Positions 25,499 through 34,690 of a stretch of 64,000 nucleotides of DNA are shown here, piece by piece; positions within the stretch are counted from its first letter, which is position 1, and the number at the start of each line of letters is the position of its first letter. This DNA comes from Chloroflexota bacterium (lineage in GTDB: Bacteria > Chloroflexota > Dehalococcoidia > Bin125), in NCBI GenBank assembly GCA_028874365.1, contig JAPPJZ010000074.1, positions 1 through 64,000 on the forward strand. The letters are read 5' to 3'. The notes under the pieces are model-generated. The model was given only the letters and a program-made list of their open reading frames with translations, searched no databases and was not told the origin of the DNA. Made by a program: the position numbers and the translations under genes.

Positions 25499-26596
25499 AT
25501 GGCAACACGCTCTGTCGACCTCCCAGTGCGAAGCACCGTACTTCTGTCAATCCTGTTGCTCGGCGCCGCGCTGCCGATGTCGGCCTGTTCCAACGACGTC
25601 ACACGCCGCGATGTCGCGGAGTCATTGACCGAGCTGGTTATTGTGCCTCGCTACGAGACCGCCGCCGGCAGCGCCGAGGCGATGAGTGATCGGATTCGCA
25701 TTCTGGTCTCAGACCCGACAGAGGGGCGGCTCGAGGCGGCCCGCGATAGCTGGCGCGAGGCGCGCTCAAACTGGAGCCGCGTACAGGCCTACACCCTTGG
25801 CCCGGTAATGGAACTGCGCATCCCCTCGTTGGTCGACTGGTGGCCGATTGATGAGAGCAAGATCAACGAGGCGCTTACCCGGCCGGAGATTTCCGCAGAT
25901 GATGTTCGCGAGACATTCGCCGCCGACCAGCGCGGATTCAGCGCACTGGAACATCTTCTCTTTGCGGACGGTGATGGCGTGCTCAGTCGGCTCCAGGCGG
26001 GCGACGATGCCTACGGACAGTACGTCAGCGCGTTGGCTACCGTGATCGCCGACGCTGTCAGGCTGGCGGCCAACGACTGGAGCGGCGAGTATGGCGAGTC
26101 CTTCTCTGGCAGCGGCGATCGTGCCATTTCCGAGAACCTCGCCATTGCCGACCTCGTGCGCGTCCCCGTGTTCCTAACAGAAACCGTCGGCGACATGCAA
26201 CTTGGTGTGGCGCTCGGCATCACCAAGCCGAAAGCTGATCTCAGTGCGATACCCGAAGGAAATGCCGGCGCCGGAGTGGACGACCTGGCACAGTATGTGC
26301 ACGGCATCCAGGACACGTATCTCGGGGACACTGACGGCCTGGGCATCTCGGATCTGATTGCCCAACTGTCTGAAGACGCCGACCAACGGATGCGCGATGC
26401 GCTCACGGACGCGATCGACGCCATCGAGTCGCTGAGGGGTAACAGCCAACCGCTCAGGCAGGTGATTGAGACCGATCCCGACGCAGTTGCCAGGACCCGC
26501 GACGCGATCAAAGCCGTCCAGATTGTGCTGAACACTGAGATTGTGAGCCTGCTCGGCGTCACAATTGGCTTCAGCGACAACGATGGCGACAGCTAA
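25499..26596 (+). CDS. Second imelysin-family lipoprotein
   Basis: 365 aa, ATG 25499, 18 bases after the previous gene. Lipobox MSAC near residue 30. The core shows W..AR..WSRVQAYTLGPV, WWPIDESKINEAL and RGFSALEHLLF, where the imelysin GxHxxE motif appears as GFSALE, with Ser in place of His. The C-terminal helices (AQYVHGIQDTYLGD, GLGISDLIAQLS) match those of the first imelysin (AKGIQNVWLGD, GPGIVDLVRQ), so the two are ancient paralogues. Loss of the His suggests a different metal or ligand preference. Envelope-anchored; iron-related by context. Confidence 0.88.
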   Translation: MATRSVDLPVRSTVLLSILLLGAALPMSACSNDVTRRDVAESLTELVIVPRYETAAGSAEAMSDRIRILVSDPTEGRLEAARDSWREARSNWSRVQAYTLGPVMELRIPSLVDWWPIDESKINEALTRPEISADDVRETFAADQRGFSALEHLLFADGDGVLSRLQAGDDAYGQYVSALATVIADAVRLAANDWSGEYGESFSGSGDRAISENLAIADLVRVPVFLTETVGDMQLGVALGITKPKADLSAIPEGNAGAGVDDLAQYVHGIQDTYLGDTDGLGISDLIAQLSEDADQRMRDALTDAIDAIESLRGNSQPLRQVIETDPDAVARTRDAIKAVQIVLNTEIVSLLGVTIGFSDNDGDS

Positions 26597-26616
26597 CGCG
26601 GCAGGCGCAGGATCAA

Positions 26617-28035
26617 ATGCGGATGGCGCTGACTGATCTTCCATCGACAGGCTTCGCGCGAGGACCCCGTCTCGGGACGCTTGACCTGTGGCGGCCGATC
26701 GACGTTCTCCATCGTCGCGGATCGGAGCCCGTGGATGCGACGTCGATCGCCGTGTTCCGGATCGCGTTCGGGATTGTGGCGTTGGTCGCGATCATCAGGT
26801 TCTTCGCTTACGGCTGGATCGACCAGCTCTACGTCGACCCGCTGCACCATTTCTCATACGTTGGCTTCGAGTGGGTCCGGGCTTGGTCTGCGCCATGGAT
26901 GCATCTCCACTTTGCCGCGCTGGGCGCACTCTCGATCGCGATCATCCTTGGCTGGCGCACAAGAGCATCGCTATTGCTGTTCGCTGTGGGATTCACCTAC
27001 ATCGAGCTGATTGACAAGACGACCTACCTCAACCACTACTACTTCATCTCGTTGGCGGCGTTGCTGCTCGCGTTCATCCCTCACGACCGTGCCTGGTCCC
27101 TCGATGCTCGGCGTGGGAGTGGTACCGGCTGGACGCCGGCCTGGACCGTCTGGGCACTGCGAATCCAGATCGCTCTGGTGTATTGCTTTGCCGGCTTTGC
27201 CAAGCTCAATCACGACTGGATCGTCAATGCCGCCCCGTTGCGCTTTTGGCTTCCGCAACACGCACACCTACCAATCGTCGGACCGCTGCTCGACGAGCTA
27301 TGCGTCGCCTACGCGTTGAGCTGGGCGGGGGCCGCCTTCGACCTCACGATCGTCGCCTGGATGCTCTGGGGTCGGTCCCGACCGCTCGCCTTCGCTGTGC
27401 TGATCGTCTTCCACCTGGTCACCGGCCAACTCTTTTTGATCGGCGTGTTCCCGTACATGATGATCGCCGCGTCACTGATCTTCTTCGGGCCAGGCTGGCC
27501 TCGGCGTCTCGTCTCCCGAATCCGACATCAGCCGGCGACGCCGAGCGATCCGCCCGCACCGGGTCTGAGATCGCAGGTGCCGTCGACGTTAGGCCGACTT
27601 GCCGTGCTCGTTGCGATAGCGGTGCTCATCGTGCAGATCGTGGTCCCGCTCCGCCACCACTTCTACCCGGGACCGGTGCAATGGAACGAGGAGGGCTACC
27701 GGTTCTCCTGGCGGGTCCTGCTCACGGAGAAAGTCGGCCACATCGAGTACAGAGTCACAGATGCTCAAGGTCGCAGTTGGCTGGAGCTGCCGGCCGCATA
27801 CCTCAGTCCGCTCCAGGCCGAGCGCATGACGACCCAGCCAGACCTCATCCTGGCGACCGCGCACATCATCCGCGAATATCACGCCCGACGGGGCAGGCAG
27901 GTCACAGTTCGGGCCGACGCACTCGTCAGCCTCAACGGACGTGCCGGCCAGCGCCTCATCGACCCGGACGTCGATCTCGCCACCGAGACGCCGGGCATCA
28001 CCCCAAAGCACTGGATCCTCCGGCCGCCGGACTGA
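26617..28035 (+). CDS. HTTM (vitamin K-dependent gamma-carboxylase-like) membrane protein
   Basis: 472 aa, ATG 26617, 20 bases after the second imelysin. At least four N-terminal helices belong to the HTTM domain: SIAVFRIAFGIVALVAIIRFF, HLHFAALGALSIAIILGW, NHYYFISLAALLLAFIP and LRIQIALVYCFAGFAKLNHDWI, with the NHYYF and AGFAKLN motifs seen in the family. The C-terminal third is soluble (VGHIEYRVTDAQGRSWLELPA). Bacterial members are found next to imelysin and DHOR genes; their reaction is not established, and the eukaryotic relative carboxylates Glu. It ends the iron operon. Confidence 0.88.
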   Translation: MRMALTDLPSTGFARGPRLGTLDLWRPIDVLHRRGSEPVDATSIAVFRIAFGIVALVAIIRFFAYGWIDQLYVDPLHHFSYVGFEWVRAWSAPWMHLHFAALGALSIAIILGWRTRASLLLFAVGFTYIELIDKTTYLNHYYFISLAALLLAFIPHDRAWSLDARRGSGTGWTPAWTVWALRIQIALVYCFAGFAKLNHDWIVNAAPLRFWLPQHAHLPIVGPLLDELCVAYALSWAGAAFDLTIVAWMLWGRSRPLAFAVLIVFHLVTGQLFLIGVFPYMMIAASLIFFGPGWPRRLVSRIRHQPATPSDPPAPGLRSQVPSTLGRLAVLVAIAVLIVQIVVPLRHHFYPGPVQWNEEGYRFSWRVLLTEKVGHIEYRVTDAQGRSWLELPAAYLSPLQAERMTTQPDLILATAHIIREYHARRGRQVTVRADALVSLNGRAGQRLIDPDVDLATETPGITPKHWILRPPD

Positions 28036-28396
28036 TTGAACAGGACAGCGGAATGCACCCAAGCGACGCGTGCCTCCCGTGAGGCATTTGAACAAGCGCT
28101 AGGTCAGGAGCTGCCACCCAAAGGCTCACAGTTCGGTACACCAAGGCTCATGCTTCCCGACATCAAGCTCCGTTGAGTTGACGCTCCTGTCGGAGCTCTG
28201 AAGGCGCGAACGACTCTTGGGCAGGAACTACGGACACCAGCGGCGTATCTGCTCGAGGGGTCCGTCGTCACGGCAGAGCACGCGCCGAATCTTTCGATTC
28301 GGTTCCCTCGTTTGTTCGCGATTGGTACGTGACCGCGCCCACTGCTTTCAATCTGTTGGCCTCTTCCAGCACGCCGCGAGTCGCTGCTCTGCGGCA
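28036..28396. other. Intergenic stretch between convergent genes
   Basis: About 360 bases between the HTTM gene and the leftward hypothetical. The 28104-28553 minus ORF is a shadow with Arg/Gly-rich composition. No strong hairpin followed by T residues was found. Nothing else supported. Confidence 0.35.
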
Positions 28397-28966
28397 CTAA
28401 CCGTCGCCACAGATCACGATGTGCGAGCCGTCGGCGTTGGTGTGGACCGCGCGCGACGCTCCCGCGAAGCCGAAGACGAGCCGGTAGCCCGGCGTGACGA
28501 CCTGGGCGTAGGCGGAGCCCTCTTGCGGGCAGCCCAGACTGGCGTCGGACCACTCCACTGTCTCGGAGCCGACGAGCGCGAGGTCGCGCTCATCCAGGTC
28601 TAACTCGTCGGCCAGCAGCCTGCGCGCCGCCGACTCGATCTGCTCGGGCGCAGCGACATTGTCCGGCGCGGTGGTTGACTGTTCCTCGGACACTCCTGAA
28701 TCCGCGACGCTGACGCTCAGCGGAGTGCTGTTCAACCAGCGACCGGTCTCGGCGTCGGCGGGGAGAAATCGGGACTGCGGAAGCTGGCGTGGCCCCCAGG
28801 CCTTATTGTTGCGCTGCTGCAAGCCGACCTCGACCCGACCGTCGTCGAGCCGGCGGGCATTGATCCGGACCTCGGAGTCGCCCGAGGTCGCCGCCCAGAC
28901 GGCGCCGAGTACGCCGAAGGCGACGAGCATCCCAGCGGCAAACCAGACAATTGCCTGAACTCTCAT
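28397..28966 (-). CDS. Membrane-anchored hypothetical with conserved C-terminal domain
   Basis: 189 aa, ATG 28966. Residues about 5-26 (AIVWFAAGMLVAFGVLGAVWA) form a membrane anchor. A strand-rich region follows (VRINARRLDDGRVEVGLQQR). The C-terminal 80 residues have the pattern SARRLLADELDLDERDLALVG..TVEWSDASLGCPQEGSAYAQVVTPGYRLVF, a module I associate with secreted hypotheticals of Chloroflexota and related phyla; two Cys (GCP and VICG) may form a disulfide. Function unknown. It is divergent from the hybrid kinase/regulator gene and so may share its control region. Confidence 0.7.
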   Translation of the reverse strand: MRVQAIVWFAAGMLVAFGVLGAVWAATSGDSEVRINARRLDDGRVEVGLQQRNNKAWGPRQLPQSRFLPADAETGRWLNSTPLSVSVADSGVSEEQSTTAPDNVAAPEQIESAARRLLADELDLDERDLALVGSETVEWSDASLGCPQEGSAYAQVVTPGYRLVFGFAGASRAVHTNADGSHIVICGDG

Positions 28967-29281
28967 GTCTCGTCCCTCTCGTCAACGTGCGCGGACAACG
29001 ATGCCGCGCGTAGGCGCCGAGCCGCTGCCTACCGTTGCGAGTCGTCCAACCCAGCCGCGTACTGATCCCGTAGCGCAGCGATGCCGACCCTGGCGCGCGG
29101 TGGATGTGCCAAACGTAGGACGGCCGGCCTCCACTGAGCGTCATGCCCTTGCGAAGTCGACGGTCGTGCAGGCAATGGGCGGCCGCGTCGATACGCTTCT
29201 GCAATCTGTTCCTCTGGCAACCGTCGAGACAACTGAAGCGTACTCTGTATCGATGACGGTTTTGTGACTGCAATGACCCCG

Positions 29282-29299
29282 TCATATGATTTCATATGA
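29282..29299. promoter_or_regulatory. Tandem palindromes TCATATGA, candidate operator of the downstream regulator
   Basis: TCATATGA is its own reverse complement and occurs twice with a 10-base period (TCATATGATT then TCATATGATC), about 100 bases upstream of the hybrid kinase/OmpR-type regulator and between two divergent genes. Two direct repeats spaced by one helical turn is the classic operator layout of OmpR/PhoB-family regulators. Auto-regulation by the adjacent gene is therefore likely but unproven. Confidence 0.5.
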
Positions 29300-29396
29300 T
29301 CAGCGCAAGACCGACACTCCGCCCGCGTCCGGCCGGCAAAGCGAGTGATCAGAGAGACCGAGCCTCTGCGGCGCGCGAGGCGAAACCGAGACAAGC

Positions 29397-31775
29397 ATGG
29401 ACGGCGTTGACGATCGAGACCGACGCATTGCGGAGCTGGAGACTCGGCTCTCGCGGCTGGGCGAGGCGAGCTTGCGGATTTCGGAGAGTCTCGACTTCGA
29501 CACGGTGTTGCAAGAGGTGGTCGACAGCGCCCGCGCGCTCACCGGCTCCCGCTACGGGGCGATCACCGTCCGCCGCGAGTCGGATCGCTTGTCCGACATG
29601 ATCGTCTCTGGTCTGTCCGGCGAAGAGCGTCAGGAACTACTGGAGATGCCCGACGCGCCGGCCTTCTTCGAGTATCTCAGCGGCCTTGAAGAGCCGTTGC
29701 GCATCTCCGATATCGACACGCACATGCGCGAATCACGCATGCCCAGCTTTGTCCCGCCGATACCGGCGGCGTCCCTGCTCGTCGCTCCGATCCGGCATCA
29801 GGGCGTCGGCGTGGGCACCATCTACCTGGCCCACGACCGCGACGACCGCCGCTACTCTCGCGAGGACGAGGAGACCCTTGTCATGTTTGCGTCTCAGGCG
29901 GCGATGGTGATCGCGAACGCGCGCCGCCACCATCAGGAGCAACAGACGAGGGCCGACCTCGAAACATTGATCGACACCTCGCCGGTCGGCGTTGTCGTGC
30001 TCGACGCGACGACGGGCGTGCCCAAGTCCTTCAATCGCGAGGCCTCGCGGATCGTCGATCGACTCCGCGCTCCCGACCAATCGCCGGCTGAGCTGCTGGA
30101 GGCGGTGACCTTCAAACGAGCCGACGGACGGCAGATCTCGTTGCGCGAGTTCCAGATGACCGAACTCCTGAGCGTCGGGGAGACTGTCCGGGCTGAGGAG
30201 ATCGTATTGCGCGTCGCTGACGGGCGTAGCGTGACGGTGTTGCTCAACGCTACGCCCATCACGTCAGAGGACGGCGTGGTCGAATCGGTGGTCGTGACGC
30301 TGCAGGACATGGCGGCGGTGGAGGAACTGGAACGACTGCGGGCCGAGTTCCTGGCCATGGTCAGCCATGAGCTACGTGCTCCGCTGACATCGATCAAGGG
30401 ATCGGCCGCCACCGTTTTGGAGTCTGATATCGACCTCGATCCCGCCGTGGTGCGACAGTTCTTCCGAATTATCGAGGAGCAGGCCGATCACCTGAATACG
30501 CTGGTCTCTGACCTGCTCGACGTGGCGCGCATCGAGACCGGCAGCCTCCCGGTTAGCGCCGAACCGTCCGAGGCCACGGTGCTGGTCGACCGCGCCCGCA
30601 GCGCGTTCGCTAACGCCGGCGCCACGAACCCGTTGCAGATCGACGTCGAGCCGGCCCTGCCACTGGTCATGGCTGATCGGCGTCGCATCGTCCAGGTGCT
30701 CGTCAATCTATTGACCAACGCGGCGCGCAACTCTCCCGACTCGTCGGTGATCCGCGTGAGTGCACAGCGCGAGGCTACGCACGTAGCCGTCTCGGTATCC
30801 GATGACGGACGCGGTATTCCGGCCGAGAGCCTACCGCTGTTGTTCCGCAAGTTCACCAGCGTGCCGTCCGAAGCGCCACCTGGCGCCGCTGGCCTCGGGC
30901 TGGCGATTTGCAAGGGCATCGTCGAAGCCCACGGCGGCCGAATATGGGCCGAGAGCGACGGTCCCGGACTGGGCGCGCGCTTCACATTCACCCTGCCGAC
31001 GGTCGATGTTGTCGCAGGGCAGCCCGTAGAACTAGCGCCAGGGCGTGCCCAGACCGGGGCGAAGTCCGGCGAGAACGAGCCGGCCCGCGTTGTCGCCGTG
31101 GACGACGATCCGCAGGCTCTGCGTTACGTGCGCGACGCGCTGGTCGAGGGAGGCTACGAGCCGCTCGTCACCGGCGACCCTCAGGAGGCGTTGCGTTTCA
31201 TGCAGGAGCAGCGGCCCCACCTGGTGCTCCTCGACCTTGTCCTGCCCGGCGTGGACGGCATCGATCTGATGAGCCAGATGCTGAAGGTCGTCGACGTGCC
31301 CGTGATCTTCCTCTCCGCCTACGGACGCGACGAACTGATCGCCCGCGCATTCGAGATGGGCGCCGCCGACTACGTCGTCAAACCCTTCTCGCCAACCGAA
31401 CTCTCGGCCCGGATCAGAGCCGCACTCCGCAGCCGCGAGGTCTCCGAACCGCCACCGCCGTACCGGCTGGGGGACCTGTCCATCGATTACGTGGAGCGCA
31501 GCGTGACGGCGTCTGGGGAGCAGATAAAACTGACGCCCACCGAGTACCGGATGCTGGCCGAACTCTCTGTTAACGGCGGGGAGCTGGTGACCTACGACCG
31601 CTTGCTGGCTCGTGTCTGGGCAGAGCGGAGCGATGGTGACCTAAGGCCCATGCGGACGATGATGGGCAAACTACGGCGCAAACTTGGCGAAGACGTTGAG
31701 AATCCGAGGTACATCTTCACTGAGCCCCGTGTGGGTTATCGGATGCCCCGCTCGGAGACGGCTGGCGAGGGTTGA
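29397..31775 (+). CDS. Hybrid sensor kinase with its own OmpR-type DNA-binding output
   Basis: 792 aa, ATG 29397. Domain order: short coiled coil; GAF (residues about 20-180); PAS-like (about 190-310); HisKA with MVSHELRAPLTS, phospho-His near residue 324; HATPase with N box NLLTNAARN, G1 DDGRGIP and G2 AAGLGLAI; receiver with VVAVDDDPQ and LLDLVLP (phospho-Asp near residue 613) and the Lys in YVVKPFSP; and a winged-helix Trans_Reg_C domain (LGDLSIDYVERSV.., LTPTEYRMLAELSVNGG, VGYRMPR). Sensing, phosphorelay and DNA binding thus sit in one cytoplasmic protein with no membrane segment. Normally the receiver/wHTH part is a separate OmpR protein. The stimulus, presumably bound by GAF or PAS, is unknown. 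Confidence 0.93.
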   Translation: MDGVDDRDRRIAELETRLSRLGEASLRISESLDFDTVLQEVVDSARALTGSRYGAITVRRESDRLSDMIVSGLSGEERQELLEMPDAPAFFEYLSGLEEPLRISDIDTHMRESRMPSFVPPIPAASLLVAPIRHQGVGVGTIYLAHDRDDRRYSREDEETLVMFASQAAMVIANARRHHQEQQTRADLETLIDTSPVGVVVLDATTGVPKSFNREASRIVDRLRAPDQSPAELLEAVTFKRADGRQISLREFQMTELLSVGETVRAEEIVLRVADGRSVTVLLNATPITSEDGVVESVVVTLQDMAAVEELERLRAEFLAMVSHELRAPLTSIKGSAATVLESDIDLDPAVVRQFFRIIEEQADHLNTLVSDLLDVARIETGSLPVSAEPSEATVLVDRARSAFANAGATNPLQIDVEPALPLVMADRRRIVQVLVNLLTNAARNSPDSSVIRVSAQREATHVAVSVSDDGRGIPAESLPLLFRKFTSVPSEAPPGAAGLGLAICKGIVEAHGGRIWAESDGPGLGARFTFTLPTVDVVAGQPVELAPGRAQTGAKSGENEPARVVAVDDDPQALRYVRDALVEGGYEPLVTGDPQEALRFMQEQRPHLVLLDLVLPGVDGIDLMSQMLKVVDVPVIFLSAYGRDELIARAFEMGAADYVVKPFSPTELSARIRAALRSREVSEPPPPYRLGDLSIDYVERSVTASGEQIKLTPTEYRMLAELSVNGGELVTYDRLLARVWAERSDGDLRPMRTMMGKLRRKLGEDVENPRYIFTEPRVGYRMPRSETAGEG

Positions 31776-31911
31776 TAGCGGACAACCAACCTGGGGAAGT
31801 TCCTAAACCGACTGAGGATCGACCGGGCAGCGTTACTCGTGCAATCGATGGCCCGGTGGTTTGCCCTCGGTCGCTCCGGGTCGACGCGTCCGCGACTCCT
31901 AAGCGGAGCTT

Positions 31912-34143
31912 CTACGCGAACGGGGTTGGGTCCAGGAACCGGTCGAGCACGTTGCGCGTCATGCGCGAGACGTTGTTGTTGTGATCGTTGTGGAATAGCG
32001 CCGAACTCCAGCCAATCGAGCCGGTCGAAAAGACCGCGCCGCCGCGCGGGGTCTCGAAGAAGACCACGTCGGCGTGCACCTGCGGGTCGTCCTGACCGCC
32101 GATCGAGAGCAGCATGTGACCGATGTCCTCGTTGACGCGGATGTAGCAGTCGGTGTGCTGCTCGGAAGTCGCGACCGTCAGCGCATGCGGCGGCGTCCCA
32201 TAGGCGCGGCTGGCCGAGTCCAGTTCGAGGCCGGCTGCGCCACCGCCAATCAGTCCGAAGTCGCCGATGATCTCGTCGTCAATGCCTTCAAAGATGAACG
32301 CTGCACGCGGGTCGTGGCTATCGGCAGTGCGGCGGAAGTAGGAGGAGTGGTCGAATCCCTGGGCAATGAAGCCGTTGCCAACGAGCGACTGCGGCGTGCG
32401 TCCGGCGCGCCACCAAAGCCCCCCGTACTCGCCGGTAAAGGCCATGAAATACTCGCCCGGCTCGCTTGCCCAGGAGCGCGAACCATCTTCTGTGCGGCGC
32501 ATCTCCATGGCGCCCGGTTTGTCGTCGCGATAGGCGACGCGCCAATAGAAGCCGTTGCCGCCCATGTACATCAGCCGGCCGCCACGTTGCGTGAAGGCGT
32601 GGACGGCGTCCCACATGTTGGTCGAGTAGTACTCGGGGTGGCTGCACGTCATGACGCAGGAGTAGCGCTCCAGGAGTGAGACGCCGTCCTGGTGCATGTC
32701 TTCGTCGGTGATCACGTCAAAGGGGATGCGCTGCGCTTCGAGCCACTCAACGATGTGCATGTCGGCGCTGAGCTGCCACAGCCAGTGGTGGGTCGGACGG
32801 ATGTTGATCAGCGGGCGGAGACGAGAGGAGTAACAGACACCCGTGCCGTCGTTGTGGTTGTCGTACATCGAGTTGCCGTACTCGGGGTGGCGGTTGAGGT
32901 AGCGCTCCTCCGGTCCGATCACGGCAAGGTGATTGGCGAGCAGTTCGTTGCCGAACTCGATTCCGCCGCGGGAGTTGCCGTAGGCCATGTAACTGGCCGT
33001 CGGAATCAGTAGCGCCAAGGACGCCGTTGCGCGGTCCCGCGGCGGCCGCACTACGAAGCTGATGTGGTCTTCCTGATCTCCGGCCGTGAGGCGTGCGGCG
33101 TAGAGTCCGCTCGGCGTGTCGGCGGGGACCTCCAATTCAAAGTCGGCGTCCCACTCGCAGTCGTAGAGCGAGTCGTCGAGGAAGTGGATGGCGGCGTACT
33201 GATCCGGCGCGTGATTGAAGTCCAGCTCATCTCCGGTCCAGTTGGAGCCGCGCACGGCGCGAATCGGCAGATTGATAAGCCGGCCGTGCGCGCGGTTGGG
33301 AGAGATGTCGATGATGTCGTCGGTATCCATCGCGCGCGAGAAATCCCAGGCGGCGCAGATGTCCGTGCGCAGGCCTCGGGGAACCGCGTCGCTGCGCAGG
33401 GATTCGATTTCACTGCGCTCCAGGACCCGGGAAGCGACGACCGGACGCTCGATGCGACCGTTGAAAATCATTTCACCAACGGGCTTCCCGCGGGCCTCCT
33501 CGCGGCTGGCGGCGGCGATCAGCAGCGGTGCGTTGCAGCGGACGACGGCAGTCCCCTTGCTGTCGTGTTTGACTTCGCCGCTTGAGGTGTCGCGAGCATA
33601 GGAATCAAGCAGTTGTTGCCGCAGGTGAACCTCGCCGCTGGAGGAGTCGTACGTCGCGCTGACCAGATACCACTCGCGGGCGACCAGGGCTTGTCCGAGC
33701 GTGAACTCCCTCAGACCACCATCGCCGTCACCCAGCTGCAGGACGAGGCCGTCGGCCGGATCGGTCCAGAGCGCAAATCCGCATCCGGCTTCGATGTCCA
33801 TCTTCGAGATAATGCAGGCCCGACGAAGGGCCGGCAGCGTGGGAAAGATGGCAGCCTGCAGGCTGAGATCACTAAGGGCGTCGAACGCAGGGCCGTCGGG
33901 TACGACGGCGTAGGAGCCGCAATAGGTTTCCTGACTGCGTCCGGGATACTCGCCGCTCACCGACGTTTGCAGGAGCTCGTCCCGGTAGCCCGGCCCGCTG
34001 GGCTGGCGATCTCCCGAAATCAGGCGAACAATGTCCGCTTGATAGCGGTCGACGCCGGGCTCGCAGCTAACCATGAAGCGTATGCGTTCGCCGGGGGCGA
34101 CGCTGATTTCGTCGCTGTAGCCGGCGATCTTCTTTTCGAGCAT
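31912..34143 (-). CDS. N,N-dimethylformamidase-like large subunit
   Basis: 743 aa, ATG 34143. It resembles the beta (large) subunit of dimethylformamidase, an amidohydrolase that splits dimethylformamide to dimethylamine and formate using one iron held by two Tyr and one Glu. Visible features: an N-terminal beta region, a concanavalin-like jelly roll (FALWTDPADGLVLQLGDG, IFNGRIERPVVASRVLERSEI), then the catalytic part with LLIPTASYMAYGNSRGG, LRPLINIRPTHHWLWQLSAD, CVMTCSHPEYYSTNMWDAV (candidate Tyr/Glu ligands) and RGGRLMYMGGNGFYWRVAYR, all family hallmarks. The small subunit lies immediately upstream, 22 bases away. The natural substrate may be another amide; many relatives exist in organisms never exposed to DMF. 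Confidence 0.87.
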   Translation of the reverse strand: MLEKKIAGYSDEISVAPGERIRFMVSCEPGVDRYQADIVRLISGDRQPSGPGYRDELLQTSVSGEYPGRSQETYCGSYAVVPDGPAFDALSDLSLQAAIFPTLPALRRACIISKMDIEAGCGFALWTDPADGLVLQLGDGDGGLREFTLGQALVAREWYLVSATYDSSSGEVHLRQQLLDSYARDTSSGEVKHDSKGTAVVRCNAPLLIAAASREEARGKPVGEMIFNGRIERPVVASRVLERSEIESLRSDAVPRGLRTDICAAWDFSRAMDTDDIIDISPNRAHGRLINLPIRAVRGSNWTGDELDFNHAPDQYAAIHFLDDSLYDCEWDADFELEVPADTPSGLYAARLTAGDQEDHISFVVRPPRDRATASLALLIPTASYMAYGNSRGGIEFGNELLANHLAVIGPEERYLNRHPEYGNSMYDNHNDGTGVCYSSRLRPLINIRPTHHWLWQLSADMHIVEWLEAQRIPFDVITDEDMHQDGVSLLERYSCVMTCSHPEYYSTNMWDAVHAFTQRGGRLMYMGGNGFYWRVAYRDDKPGAMEMRRTEDGSRSWASEPGEYFMAFTGEYGGLWWRAGRTPQSLVGNGFIAQGFDHSSYFRRTADSHDPRAAFIFEGIDDEIIGDFGLIGGGAAGLELDSASRAYGTPPHALTVATSEQHTDCYIRVNEDIGHMLLSIGGQDDPQVHADVVFFETPRGGAVFSTGSIGWSSALFHNDHNNNVSRMTRNVLDRFLDPTPFA

Positions 34144-34165
34144 GGATCGGTCCCTCGGCGTGAAT

Positions 34166-34480
34166 TCAGTCGAGTACGAGTGGGGTTCCGGTGATCAGTT
34201 CCCAGCGCATTTTGAAGACCGCTCGCTCGGCGTCTTCGAGCGACGTGAAGACCTGGTCTTCGAGCAGGGTGACATCCACACCGCGTTGTCCCGAGAGCTG
34301 GGCCAAGCCCCACTCCTGGTAGGGGATGCGGGTGACCAGGACGTAGCGTCCGGCTGCTTCGGTGTCCCGCATGCGTGTGACGATGCGCTGCAGCGCGGCG
34401 CTGTGCGGGCCCATGGGGTTGCCCATGAACTCTCGCGCGAGATCGGTACGGCTTGGGTCGATTGGATACTGAGACGGCAT
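34166..34480 (-). CDS. N,N-dimethylformamidase-like small subunit
   Basis: The track ORF begins at 34579, but ATG 34480 (MPSQYPIDPSRTDLAREFM) gives 104 aa, close to the usual small-subunit core. Sequence features: REFMGNPMGPHSAALQRIVTRMR and GRYVLVTRIPYQEWGLAQLSGQRG, helical, with no active-site residues expected. In the known enzyme the small subunit packs on the large one and is needed for stability. It is the first gene of a two-gene operon with the large subunit. Confidence 0.75.
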   Translation of the reverse strand: MPSQYPIDPSRTDLAREFMGNPMGPHSAALQRIVTRMRDTEAAGRYVLVTRIPYQEWGLAQLSGQRGVDVTLLEDQVFTSLEDAERAVFKMRWELITGTPLVLD

Positions 34481-34690
34481 CGATAGCCCCGTGGGTTCGA
34501 TGGCGCAGTCTAGGCCTGGCAGGGAGGCGATGCAATCGGTGCGGGCGCCATGGGCAGACCGTACGTTGTCCTGGCCCACGCTGAGATGCGAACAGCCGTG
34601 GTTCGCAGCGCCGCCGGACGTGCAATCGTGTCCGGTCCCGTCAGACCTGTTGGTTTAGCATGGTCCCAACTCAATCGAGGGGGCACACGG

